From: Sycobia sp. Sy_11
Lineage: Eukaryota; Arthropoda; Insecta; Hymenoptera; Epichrysomallidae
NCBI GenBank assembly: GCA_018907035.1
Contig: JACCIC010000274.1
Span: 190,001-254,000 of the forward strand
Direction of reading: 5' to 3'
Length of the DNA stretch: 64,000 nucleotides
Below are positions 51,140-63,400 of this stretch, one piece after another (within the stretch, counting starts at the first letter, position 1; the number at the start of each line of letters is the position of its first letter). A model generated the notes under the pieces. The model was not told the DNA's origin, did no database searches, and saw only the letters and a program-made list of their open reading frames with translations. Made by a program: the position numbers and the translations under genes.

Positions 51140-51880
51140 AACGTTTTTGTGGAAAAGCGGATATCGTATTTGCTAACTGTGGAACAAGCACGTGCCCATG
51201 ATTTTGAGCTGTGTCTAAACTTAACAAATCGGATATTTTTTCGGATCTATATAAGGTAATCGATGGCACACGAATCCATCACTTTACTCCGAAATCAATT
51301 TATCGTCACCTGAGTAAACAGAAAGTAGTGAATCTAGTCAAAATCGCCCGAACGCGCGAGAATTAGCTGGAGATGTTACGGCCTTGATAATTTTAGTATA
51401 TGCGTGGTATAATAGACATGAACTACCTGGAGAAGGAATGTAATGTCACCAGTCAATATTATGTAGCTTTATTGGAGCGTTTGAAGACCGACTTTAAAAT
51501 AAGAACGACCGTCTACGCCGAAGAAAAAAATTGTTGTTTCATCCACATGACGCACCGTGTCAGAAATCAAAACAATGGAAAAATGGTATGAATTAGGCTA
51601 TTCATTTCTATCAATTGCATCAGCATACACCCCATATTCATCAGATTTGACTCTCAGTGAATATTGGCAGTCCGGAGATCTGCGAAAAAAAATCTTCACC
51701 TGTTGGAAATTGGATGCCAACGAAGAGATTATTGCTGAAACCGAGGCCTATTTTAAAGCAAAAGATAAATCGTTCTATAAAAAATGGTACTGAAATATTG
51801 GAATGGTGCTGGAACGATTGTGCTCTATTTATTGGAGATTGTATTCTGATTGTAGAATAAGGCCAATTTTTCGGCCCGAG
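51140..51880 (+). pseudogene. Frameshifted mariner transposase relic
   Basis: Plus-strand frames, read in order, give most of the catalytic half of a mariner transposase. YLLTVEQARAH matches RLLTVEQKRAR. The stretch IDGTRIHHFTPKS matches MDETWIHHFTPES and keeps the first catalytic Asp. Then follow YLEKECNVTSQYYVALLERL, HPHDAPCQKS in a shifted frame (second Asp kept), SSDLTLSEYW for SPDLAPSDYW, and IIAETEAYFKAKDKSFYKK. The third catalytic Asp of the DD34D triad reads Glu. Stops near 51360-51370 and at least two frame changes kill it. A further frame gives YWNGAGTIV-like remains of the RWNxCI end. The N-terminal half and terminal repeats were not identified. Confidence 0.8.
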
Positions 51881-52907
51881 ACTTTTCATCCCATGCGTTA
51901 TATTACGAAATAAAAATTAAATTAAAAAAAAAAAATTGACTGAAAATATTATTATATTCCTATAAGTCAGAATTGAATTGTTCTTATGATTATCAATAAC
52001 AGGATGATGTAGGATACTACATACATACTAGTACGATCGTAATTTAATTTTAATGATTTTGAAGAATATTCTTATACGCTGGAGATGTTAATCGTAATAT
52101 TTTTCCAAGTTTAAAAAAAGCATAATTTTCACGTTTCAACTGTTTCAGAATTAAGTTTAGCTCATGAACTGTGACATGAAATTCCGCACCTATTATGTTA
52201 ATGTTCAAAATTTGTTAATTTTTATCGTAGCGCAATTTCACCCGTTGCGTCGCTAGCGCGAACTTTTCATTTCATTTCTACGGTTGAAAATGAAAGTTGG
52301 GAAAATTCTGTTGCCACAAAGACGTCCGTTACGTCGGCTGTCTAATGGCTAACAGTGATGCTACGCAGCTTAACTCCCAGCTGGTGCAGACGTGCTGAGC
52401 TGCGGATCATAGTGCCGCCGACATACCACTGCTGGCTCTATTATTGGTGGAAAAATTAGAAAAAACAAAAATTTAATTGAAGCATCAGATGAGACGATGT
52501 TCAATGATCATCGGCATGATAAGCAAACAATAGAGTTGGAAATGAATACAATTCGAGGGCGCGATGAGAACATTATTTACAGTCGATCAAATAACGAGAT
52601 TTCATTATCATTAATGTCTTCATAACTTGAAATATTTGTATAATTACATCTGTAATTATATGAAATTACGGCATTAAATTTGTCGTCTCGCAATTTCAAT
52701 CATATATACAAATATATACGTAGGCGTAATTTCTTTCTTTTTTGCATTTACTTTCTAAACACCGAAAAATAATGAGTATCTTTGTATTTGCTCGAGTCCA
52801 AAGCGGCCTCGCAAAATATACGTATGTATACGTACTAGCATATATAATTTCGGAGGAACGTTATTACATCGGCGCGATTTCATTAGAAATTCGCAGGCAC
52901 GTATATG

Positions 52908-52908
<1 letters not shown>

Positions 52909-52957
<49 letters not shown>
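52909..52957. repeat. (TA)n microsatellite
   Basis: About 24 TA units. Confidence 0.97.
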
Positions 52958-52962
<5 letters not shown>

Positions 52963-53323
52963 ATCCCATAGGAATTAAAAGCTTTTATAAATTACTAAAA
53001 TTTCCCCTTCCCTCCGAATGAAATATCTATCCCGGTGAAATGTTCTATGGCCTTGCATGAATCTTGTTCCCGGTGTTTTGTGAGTAGGGGGGGGGGGAGT
53101 TGAAGCTTCTTCTTCTTCATCTTCTTCTTCTTCGAACTATGGCAACATCTGACGCGTCGGTCGTTCGCTGGGGCCGCATGTCCGTATACAAATATGTATA
53201 CCGGTGGCAATCAATTTTCTAAGCAGGTGTATTGAAGATAACGCAGGCAGTGAATCTTCACAGGGCGAGAGCGCAGAACAATGCGCGAAGCGTCCACGAC
53301 ATATAGCCACGTGCACATACACC

Positions 53324-53330
53324 CCCGAGG

Positions 53331-53364
<34 letters not shown>

Positions 53365-53371
53365 CTTCGGG
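53324..53371. repeat. Inverted repeat with (TA)n core
   Basis: The left arm CCCGAGGCTTA and right arm TAAGCTTCGGG flank a TA tract and pair at 10 of 11 positions in DNA; the remaining pair would be a G-U wobble in RNA. The whole 48-base segment can therefore fold into one stem. Confidence 0.9.
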
Positions 53372-53457
53372 AAGACGGGCGCGCTCTTACCTAACGATAT
53401 ATTAATGTCAGTTAATCTTTCGGTGGCATTAACATGTGGACCTCATACACTACATAT

Positions 53458-53468
<11 letters not shown>

Positions 53469-53509
<41 letters not shown>
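53469..53509. repeat. (TA)n microsatellite
   Basis: About 20 TA units preceded by CATA units. Confidence 0.97.
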
Positions 53510-53511
<2 letters not shown>

Positions 53512-53853
53512 ATCTATAGATTTTTTCGGAGCGCCATTCATATCGAACTAGGCATGTGTATGAACTTTTTTTTTGGAAAGTATATAATGCTATTTTAATC
53601 TGATTGCCGTGGGATTGCAAGCTCCTATTCATATATACACACCCTGACTTTTATATATCCGATATTCAAAAATTACAAAATGAAATCTTAAAACGCTCGC
53701 AAAACTTCGATTGAAATGTACAATAAGAAACGAATGGAAAAAGAAATACGACAGACAGCCTGATTGAACTTAACGCCGGAAACCTCCTTGCGAAATGACC
53801 GTTGAATATCACTGAAATAGAAAATGGAAACTTGTGGCAGAGTAGTTATCTTG

Positions 53854-53856
<3 letters not shown>

Positions 53857-53903
<47 letters not shown>
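53857..53903. repeat. (TA)n microsatellite
   Basis: About 23 TA units. Confidence 0.97.
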
Positions 53904-53906
<3 letters not shown>

Positions 53907-54280
53907 GCAATCGCGAAAACCTTCGCAAAACATCAAAATCCTATATACTACGCGAAGCGAAGGGGAGGAAAATTAATATGACAACTGATTGAACGTAACA
54001 GCGGAAATCTCCGTTATGTACGGACCGGCGGTTGAATTCGAAAAATATCGAGCCGCCGCTCATATGCACAATGTACATTAACGACGCGGGACTTTCTCTT
54101 TCATTCTCATAATCCCGATACGCCGGCGAGCTCTCCCGCTCGGACCGGCTACGTATGCGCAGGCGGACACGTGTATGAGATTCGCGGGACGGTTCCCTGC
54201 GCGCCGTTATAATGAACGACCCGCGCGGCCAGCGCGCTTTTCGAGAAACCCCCCCGGTGTTATCCAAAACTACTGTACGT

Positions 54281-54282
<2 letters not shown>

Positions 54283-54316
<34 letters not shown>
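54283..54316. repeat. (TA)n with CATA flanks
   Basis: About 17 TA units are bordered on both sides by TACATA-type and TACGTA-type units, giving an imperfect palindrome. Confidence 0.95.
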
Positions 54317-54321
<5 letters not shown>

Positions 54322-54479
54322 CATATATACATACGTACATATGAATATTCGTCCGCCGGTGTATCCGCGCATGCTACGTGGCGTTCCGGCGAAAGGAAAA
54401 TCTGCACTACTCGAGCGCGATTAAAGTTACTCGACGGCGTAACTATATATGATCCGCAAGCGCTGATATTCCGGCAGCA

Positions 54480-54480
<1 letters not shown>

Positions 54481-54522
<42 letters not shown>
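54481..54522. repeat. (CGTCGG)7 hexanucleotide repeat
   Basis: Seven perfect copies of CGTCGG. On either strand it reads as Arg-Arg, Asp-Ala or similar dipeptide runs within spurious open frames. Confidence 0.97.
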
Positions 54523-54525
<3 letters not shown>

Positions 54526-54806
54526 ACGGGCAACGGCGCGCGCAGCCGATAACCACCGTCGTCCCCTTCAACGATAACCACGCCGAACGTTTTAATTTCG
54601 CCCCCTCCCCCAATCCCTCACCGCGACCGCCCGCTATCCTTTCGATTTTCATCTATGCGCGCGTGCACGTAGACGGCCGCGCACCTGGCCACGCGCTTTC
54701 TCCAGCGCGCGCGCGGGGCTCCTTCGACAGCTCGTGGAAATTGATATACCGCGAGTCTTTTAATGCCACTGACGCCACTATTCTATCTATCTATAGATGT
54801 ATCTAC

Positions 54807-54808
<2 letters not shown>

Positions 54809-54849
<41 letters not shown>
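54809..54849. repeat. (TA)n microsatellite
   Basis: About 20 TA units. Confidence 0.97.
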
Positions 54850-54852
<3 letters not shown>

Positions 54853-55220
54853 CTCTGTGTAACCGGGCAATAATAAGCCATAATTCATCATTCGCCGAGC
54901 GATAATTCATCGCGCGGGCGGACGAGAGCGGTCGGAGGGAGCAGTGATAATTAACCGCGGCCCGAAGAAGAATTTCGCGTATATATATCCAGCGTTCGTG
55001 TGTCTCAACCCTTTTTCTTTATACATGTATATACTCACAAATACAGACATACCTATACGTATAACGTACCGCCGACGGGGGGGGGGGATAGAACTCGCAG
55101 TAAAACTGCGAGTTTTCCCGCTATATGCACAGGACACCTCGGGGCTGAATAACGGGTTGTATATATTTCAACTGATGCGTGTGTAGCCGAACGAATTTCG
55201 CACGAGCAAAAGGGAGATAG

Positions 55221-55222
55221 AA

Positions 55223-55259
<37 letters not shown>

Positions 55260-55270
55260 TGAGAGAGAGA
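55221..55270. repeat. (GA)n microsatellite, interrupted
   Basis: GA units are broken by one AGG and one GTG step. Confidence 0.95.
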
Positions 55271-55455
55271 CACGAGCGCATCGTAAATTCTGCCTTGTAT
55301 TCTCTCTGCAGCGACGCGATAGACGGTATCTATACATGTACAGGTAGAATAGTGAAGGAAGCGCGGTGTCTGCGTGTGTGCGCCCGCGCGGATCGGATGA
55401 TCCGGACGGAGGTGGTGGCGGGCGGAAGAAAGAGAGGGATGCGAGAAGTGTGTAT

Positions 55456-55476
55456 GTATATATATATATAATATAT

Positions 55477-55519
<43 letters not shown>
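55456..55519. repeat. (TA)n microsatellite with two phase slips
   Basis: TA units in which AA occurs at two joints, shifting the dinucleotide phase each time. Confidence 0.97.
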
Positions 55520-55524
<5 letters not shown>

Positions 55525-55817
55525 AGAGTCGGCGCAAAGAGTGAGAGTGTGCCCCGCGCGTCCCAGCTGGTCTGCCCGGCGCGAGGGCGGCATCGAGCAA
55601 ACGAAATGCCGGAGCGGTGCGCGGGCGGGAGTCGGGGAAACGACAGGGATGAAAACGTTGAAAGAGCGCGCCGTGCGCCGCCGCCTCGTCGAAAGCTTCG
55701 TGCGCGAAGCCCGAGCGCGCGCGCTGTTTGTTTTTGAAGTTTTCAAAAACCGAGAGAAGAGCATTAGTAACTTTGCCTCAATGATATGTGTACTCGCTCG
55801 TGCTTTGCTTATGTATG

Positions 55818-55819
<2 letters not shown>

Positions 55820-55880
<61 letters not shown>
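55820..55880. repeat. (CA)n microsatellite
   Basis: About 30 uninterrupted CA units. Confidence 0.97.
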
Positions 55881-55882
<2 letters not shown>

Positions 55883-56223
55883 GCGCTTATGATTTGCGAG
55901 CAATGACTTTTCCTCGAGATTTACATTTTCATAAATGAAAATATTATATTATTTTGAGTTATGTGTTTGCTTTCGTTTAACATGCGCATCTTCGAAAATT
56001 ATTATCTCTTTGAAGTAGTGTGTCTATTTGCAAAAGTCTTATTTTATCATTTCTCTGTTCGTTATCATTGTTGATGAAGTAAGAAATTAATTATCATCAA
56101 TTATATGTATGGAATATAACTGAAACATTAATATATTTTTACCAAAAATGGCGTTTTTATGCATTTAACTTTAATTTTTTTGAATAGATGAAGACGAGAA
56201 GATGATTAATTTTTGTTAAATAT

Positions 56224-56256
56224 ATGTGTGTGTGTGTGTGTGTGTGGTGTGTGTGT
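56224..56256. repeat. (TG)n microsatellite
   Basis: About 16 TG units with one GG interruption. Confidence 0.95.
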
Positions 56257-57141
56257 TCTAGTGCATACCATCGAGTTGAAGCTTTATTTCAATTACGGAA
56301 AAAATTGAGAGGCAGATGCAGGAATACTGTTCTCTTTTATCTCGAAGCAGAATCCACAATCAGATGTATCTCCTCTCAAAAATTGTACTTGCCACAATAG
56401 TACACACATCCGAGTATTTTTCACAATATTCAACGAGAATTATTTCAACGACAGTGCATCCGATTATCTTAAGTTGACTAATTCAGTAGTAACTGTCATT
56501 CGAGCACTTCTCCGTCATTTGACAAGGATCGTCCAAAATCGATTAATCACAAAATCACGGATCTTCCTGTGGCTCATCCTTATATCGAGATCTGCGTACT
56601 CGTATCATCGGATCCAGCCGATAAATTCATGAATCTATTAATTAGTCAATATACTCACGAGCTCCAAAAGCGAACAAGTCGCGATTCTCCGTTCTAGAGC
56701 TGCATCCCGACTGCAGGAAAAGCTGTTCGCGTGCGTAGGCATCTTCAATTCTGAAGATCCGCCACCGAATTCTTTGCAACAATGTTAAGTTCGAGAGGTG
56801 GATGTGTTTTTTTTGTTTTTTTTTTATTTTATAGTAGAAGAAGAAAATCCTATTGATAAATAGAAACCCTGTGTTGCAAAGTGAAAAGCATCGAAATGAT
56901 TTGAATCTCCACCCCATAGCCGTTTCTGTTTCTGCGCACTGTAAATATGAATAAGTCACGGTCCCTTCGCGACTCGATGAAAGCTGAAAAAAGTAACGCT
57001 CCTAGGCTTTCATTACTATCGTCCTACAGATAATAATATCATTTCTGTATACCGATTTCGCGTGGTGCTTTTCATTTTCATGGGCAATGAGCCCGGCGGA
57101 CGCTTCAAACGCAGATGCAGCGAGCAAAGGCATCGGCATCG

Positions 57142-57165
57142 ACCCATATATATATATATATGGGT
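57142..57165. repeat. Perfect 24-base palindrome
   Basis: ACCCA, a TA tract and TGGGT form a perfect palindrome. Confidence 0.95.
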
Positions 57166-59726
57166 ATGTATATATGCATATACGAGAGACGCTGGCATAC
57201 GAACTACGTTGGCAACGTAGTGCTCATGGGAATTGCATGCAAGTGCGACGCGCGGAAGGGCGAGCATTATTCCCGCCGGGACATAAGGGAGCATATAGGT
57301 GGAGGGGGGAGGGGGGGGGGACTTGGCTGTCGCCGAGTTGGATAAAACGGAGCGGGACCCCGTCGGCGCGCCTCCTGCACAGATAGAATTGCGGTTATAA
57401 GGGTTCGGGGAGGAGGAGTTTGGGGGTGGCCGTGAAGCGGAGAGCTTCGTTTCCGAGGATACGCGAGAGCGCGTAAAAAGATTTTTTTTTTTTTTTTTGG
57501 AGCTGACCGCATAATGGGATCTTTTGATGATGCATTAAGACGACGCTTCAGATGATGCTTCCATTGGAAATCTCAAAAAGATCATTAAGGAGAGGGGGGG
57601 GGAGAATGTATTGAGGAGAGATCCGCTTTTAAATGTCAAAAATATGGTACTCTTAAGTTTATTATCATATATAGTAAATTTCTTATTAGTGATCGATGTC
57701 CAAAATGAATACTGTAAAAGTATAGTTTTTTTTTTAAAGTCGCTGTTAAAATGATTTAAAAGTCGACTGAGCCACCTTAAGATTTGTCGTTATCTTATTA
57801 TTTGCCTTATTGTTTTTTGAGTCCTCAATTCATAAGAAAAGATTTCGTTTTTAAGATCTTTCCAACGATTTACTAAGATCTTTAATATTATTACTCAGAT
57901 TTCATCTTATACTTATCCTATCTTATACTTTATTTAAATTATTATGAAAAAACACAAACTTTGAATTCGTCGACAACTACCTTTTTCAGATTTTACACGA
58001 GTATTTTATCTTAAATGCGTATTCATTTTGCTATAAGCTTAGATTTTTATGGTACGTATAATATATATTCATGATCGAAAATATTTTCATATATCAGTTG
58101 AAAGCTGTCCTAATATCTTTGTAAGTCTTTAAAAACCTACAATATTTTTACACATGTTTGAGGTTGAAAAACTCTTAAATTATGTTAAGAGCCTGTATTA
58201 TGAAATTGTTATGCATTGAAATGAAAAAAAAACTAAAAATTTACAAAATAACTATATTTTCTTTATCTTATATCCTTGAGATGTCGAGATAAACTGATGC
58301 AACGTTTCTATGAAACTGTTAGTATTTTTTAATTTGTTATGGGAAGTTGCCGCCGAATTCTATCTAAACAACTTTTTCAATCGCTTCTCTGCTGCCAACT
58401 CGAGAAAGTCCCTCGTCGATTTTCAGAGCAGACATTTATTGCACAGAAATTTGCCCAACTTGGCAAGTTATCAGGGCCACAGAACACGTCGTTTCAATAA
58501 ATGTGACCGCGAACAGTTTGTAATAAAAGTGCTGCTTTTATTATTAAATGATTAATCAAAGTTATAAGTGTTTTCAGTTTTTACGTTAAATAAACATTAA
58601 ATAATTTTCAACATTTTTTTATATTATATTTTCCATAATAAATATATCAGATTTAATGATTCGATATAAACGATGCTTATTATAACTTAATCCAGAACAG
58701 AAATCGTGTTAAAGAAAAACATAATTTTAACATCATCAACGTGCCCTAATATATCGTAAACAATTCCAATTTGCGATCAGCTCGAAAAGGAGCTTCTGCA
58801 GATCGGAATTTTCCTTCACACCGGCGTCGGATCATGTTCCGATTCGTAAAAAATTTCCGTAGATCCGATTCATCGACTACGATCCGTCATCCCCGATGCC
58901 TGCCCGGATAGGAGTAGACAGGAATCTACACGTTCGCGGCCTGTACGCGTCAAATGGACTTAGTTTCGATATTGCAGGAGAAAGTTCCCCGTTCGAATTA
59001 TATATATATAGACGCGCTTTTACGGCTCTACTGCTGGTCTACGTATGGGAGCTATCGCGTCAACGATATAATGATGTTGTCGAGGTCGGCAACACAACTG
59101 TGTGTTTTCCTGTGTGTGCGTGTGAATAAGTAAATATATATATATATATATATTCGAGGCGGCGCGCGTCGCGTTCGCGGGGTTGAGACCGACGTTAATT
59201 ATAAATATAATTTATTGCAAATAATTAATTTTCGAGGATCGAGCGAGGCTTTTGGGCCCGCGGAATATAAGTGTATAATTTATTGAATGGCGACTTTGGA
59301 GATTTTATACTTTGATAAAATTATCTAAGAGCATCTTAATGGCCGCGGTTAGGCCGGGTCGCTCGAGCCGCTAACAGGCCATAAAGGACTGCGTAGCGAT
59401 AATATTCTAGATATAGTGGACATCCTCCGACAATAAACATCGATCTTTCGATCTTAATTTATTGCTCTGCATAAATCCGAGACCAATGGCAAATGGTACG
59501 ATGGAGAATGAAAATGTGCGTGTGAGTTATTTAGTAGCGGAAAGAGGAATAAAATGAAGATGAAAAAAAAATGACACTATCAAATGCTTGTCTTATTTCA
59601 CAGTTTTCCTGAAATTTCGAATTTCCTTTTTCGAGAGGATACGCAATTCAATTATACGTCGATAATTACAGACAATGGTATTGCATATTTACTGACTCGG
59701 TAAGGTGAATACCAATTGCAAGCTCG

Positions 59727-59727
<1 letters not shown>

Positions 59728-59770
<43 letters not shown>
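59728..59770. repeat. (TA)n microsatellite
   Basis: About 21 TA units. Confidence 0.97.
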
Positions 59771-61940
59771 GTATAATATATAAAATTCTAATAGTTTTTC
59801 ACTTACAAAATGAAACATTTATCTAAAAAAACTGGAATAAAAAAGAGTTACAATTTTCTGCTTTACTGGAAGAATACTTGGGAGGACTGAAATTTACTAT
59901 ATGATTCACATTCTTTAAGTCAAACATCAGAGTATTTTTAAATACGTATTTAGATTAATTCAATAATTCTGTTGAAAATTTATTCTATATGAATATATAT
60001 ATAAAACAATTGAATAAGTAATATTTTTGATCATAAACATTTCTGTGTAGAATGCAATAATATCTCTTTCGTTCCTAATTAATATGACGAAATACAAATA
60101 GAATGAGTAAAGTACATCATTGCCGACAAGCATTAAATAACGATATTATATTACCAAAGAATAATATAAATATTACATTATTCAATAGATATTTCTCACA
60201 ATGCGCATAAATTTCAGGATATCGTTTAAAGAAATCGTTTAGCCGTCATTGTCCTGAAAATATAGATAATGTCCGTTTCATAATGCATTGACACTCGCGC
60301 TTACTACTTGTCCGTTCGGCATTACAAGTGAGTCTCTATCTATGTGTGTGAATAAACTGAGAGAAATAAATTAATTTTTTTCAAATATATGAAAATAAAT
60401 AAACCCATTATGCAGAATCTGATATTCCAGATTAATTATATATTTGTAATTATATATTTTAATAAATTTAAGTACAGGATTAATTTTGGACGAATAGTGC
60501 ATTCCACCATAAACGATATAATTAATTCCGATCGTTGTATTAGTGAAATTATTAGATAATCATATAGATATATTAGATTATAGGCATGTACATAAAATTA
60601 AAAACACTTTATATCTTAAAAAGCGGTTAATATTGAATAGGATTATTTCGTAATATCGCGATTTATGACTTGAAAATGATCTAATTGAAACTGTTGCTAA
60701 GCAGGCGTCGTAAATTAACAATTTTATCGTTAATCGCGCGCGAAAAGGATCAGAACTCAAGAAATGGAAAGGACAAACTTTTTTCCACAGAGATAATAGA
60801 ATGTATTTGCTCGTATTACCCCGTGTCTATTAATATCGATGTGTTATAAATTGACAATTTATAGACTATCAACACGATTGTTGAAAGCTCATGATTAAAT
60901 TCGAGATACGAGTTTTTGTGCCTTGTATTCATCTGATAATTTTTATATCAGGATTTGTTTTAGTTTTTTTCCTGTATTATACTAAAGACTCCCACACGAG
61001 TGTCAACAGTTGGATACAAACAAATTCTGTATTCAAATGTTTTATTACCGACTGCAAAATCGAAAATTTTTAGATTGCCAAGGACATGTTTGAGATAAAA
61101 AGTTCGAATTAAAGTCCGAAAATATTTTTTGAAAACGACACAAAAGATTTGATTTTTAAGGTTAATTTAAGATTTTTTTGAGACTTTTTAAGATAATTAA
61201 TATATTACTGGGTTGAAATTTGATAAAAAATAATAAATTTGAAGAGATTGCATGAAAGTAAAACACCGAGATTTTGATAGGATAATAACAATTTTAATCT
61301 AGTCACTTAAAAATAACTAGCTTACAAAGCTTGCATGTAGTTAACTCTGCTGAAGCGATGGTGATCGCGAGACGCCTGATTGATAATTTCGTAGTATCTA
61401 TGAATAGCTTAAGGTTCGAAATTTCTTGTATATTCGTTCTTGTATCTTTCTACTGTATATCTTTTGTATATCCCTCTCTATATCCTATATATATATATGT
61501 ATATATCTTCCTATCTCTCTGTAAATCTCCCCCCTCCATGCTATTATAATTATAACTACAATCGAATTGCCGTACAGCTCTCCCCAGTTTTGCAAATTTT
61601 GTAAATCGTTTCTCCACACTGAAAGGCTCGGCAAGCAGATAATAAAGCGAAACATATCATTCCAAAAAAAAGTTTTCGGTTTTAATAATTTCGTCGTCCA
61701 GTTTAATACAATTTTTGTACAACGACGCCATATTATTGCTGAAAAATTTCACACAAATGGCACTTTTGTGATGATTATTATCAGATTGAATTTCTTCTAT
61801 TTGTCAATGTCAAATTTAACAATATTTGCAGTGGTCTCAATTTTAAAAGCATGAATTCAAGTAGGAAAAAATTAAGAAGATTAGCTAAAATCTAAATTAT
61901 TTATTATTATCTTTGTATACATGCACAGTGTAGTCTTAGC

Positions 61941-61997
61941 CACACAAACAACACACCACACACACACACACACAACACCACACACACACACACACAT
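61941..61997. repeat. Interrupted (CA)n array
   Basis: CA units are broken three times by AACA or ACCA joints, with the block ACCACACACACACACACA repeated twice. Confidence 0.95.
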
Positions 61998-62232
61998 ACA
62001 TAAATTCATGGTTATTAAAGTAATATAATAAAGTATCAATAGTTATTGTGTATTATAGAAATGTTACTATTATTTAAGCGTACTTTATTATTTTGGAAAT
62101 ATCATTATCAACAAAAGAAATATATAGATTGAGAATTTTCTGATTGTCGAGCTGCGATGTGAAATCGAATCAGTCGTTAATACAGTGTGAAAAGGGATAT
62201 ATTATATCTTTTTATATCATATTATTTATATC

Positions 62233-62235
<3 letters not shown>

Positions 62236-62273
<38 letters not shown>
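62236..62273. repeat. (TA)n microsatellite
   Basis: About 19 TA units. Confidence 0.97.
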
Positions 62274-62276
<3 letters not shown>

Positions 62277-62639
62277 TACATATGGCCGAAGTGTCCAGCG
62301 CACGTACATTTATTCCTAGAAATCTGTGATTAAAGCAGAATGTAATAAGGTGCGAAAATCCATTTTCCTATTATCTATTATCATAAATTAAAGTTATCTA
62401 ATTTTCAAATGAAATTCCAGAATTTATTGATAAAGTAGGTTTTTGTTATCTTATATTATTATATCCATCTCATAATTCGATCATTAATGGGACACGACGC
62501 CTTTAAATCACAACGTAAAAGAAGTATTTGAAACGTGTTATAAATATTACAGTACGTAACAATTATCTTTGCTATAATAAGCGCAGAAACCATTAGCTAT
62601 AAATTTGAAGATTTTTTCATCTATTTAAATCTATTCACT

Positions 62640-63075
62640 GCTAAATTACTCGAAGCCATCGTCCGAGCCGAGTATAAGCGTCAGATCCACCGACCCCTCA
62701 GCACTGCTCCCGGTATCGCGTAATTCAAATCCGTCCTCCGCCATCCCTAATCCAAAGATGGCCCGTCCCCTTGATAAAGGAGGGGGGGGGACCCGATCTC
62801 GGCCCATCAAGCGATTATCGACGATCAGTCTCGTAGGAGGCCCCATTATCCTATCCACCCCGGCGACGCGTTTTAACGGACGCGAACGCGACGCGTCTCT
62901 CCCGCGTGTACCTTGAAAAACGGTCTATGGGCCATTTTGCGATGGCGCTGTAAATCAAGGCGCGAAACGTCCCCGGGGCGACGCGAAGCCTCGCCGGCGC
63001 AGTGGTCCAGATTATTCGTAGTGCGCACTCACGGCGGGTATACTTCGCGTCTGGACGCGGCGCGTGTATACATAT

Positions 63076-63140
<65 letters not shown>

Positions 63141-63400
63141 TATATATATACCCGACGAGTCGGTTCGTAAAACATCCGCGAGGGAGTGGAGGGGGGGGGG
63201 TGCGGAGGTGGCTGTCGCACAGGGACTGTCCGTCTTGGGATGGTAGGACCGGGCGAGTAATCGAGGCCTCTGTACGGAGCTGTATACTTGGTCGCTGTGT
63301 TACACGCGCGTGCCGAGCCTCACGCGGACCCCAGGGGGACAGGAGCCGAGGGAGGGGGGGGGAGAAAGCGGATTTTTCATTTCATTTTTTGTATTTCGAA
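62640..63400. other. CpG-rich patch
   Basis: GC-rich sequence with several G runs, interrupted by a compound TA/TG array. Open frames overlap on both strands; no exon was supported. Confidence 0.4.
63078..63150. repeat. Compound (TA)n-(TG)n-(TA)n microsatellite
   Basis: About 16 TA units pass to about 15 TG units with one TATG joint, and then back to five TA units. Confidence 0.97.

Larger units (their letters stand above)
54000..55750. other. CpG-rich island
   Basis: A long GC-rich patch interrupted by (TA)n, (GA)n and (CGTCGG)n repeats. Stop codons are rare in several frames because of composition, so the open frames up to about 180 codons are not evidence for genes. Confidence 0.4.

Noticed and set aside
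55330..55878. 182-codon minus-strand open frame with Cys-Val and Tyr-Ile runs
   Set aside because: It is a translation of a (CA)n array, a (TA)n array and GC-rich DNA; no conserved motif is visible.
58310..58555. 81-codon plus-strand open frame with hydrophobic start
   Set aside because: No splice context, promoter or family motif was visible; it may be chance or an unidentified repeat.
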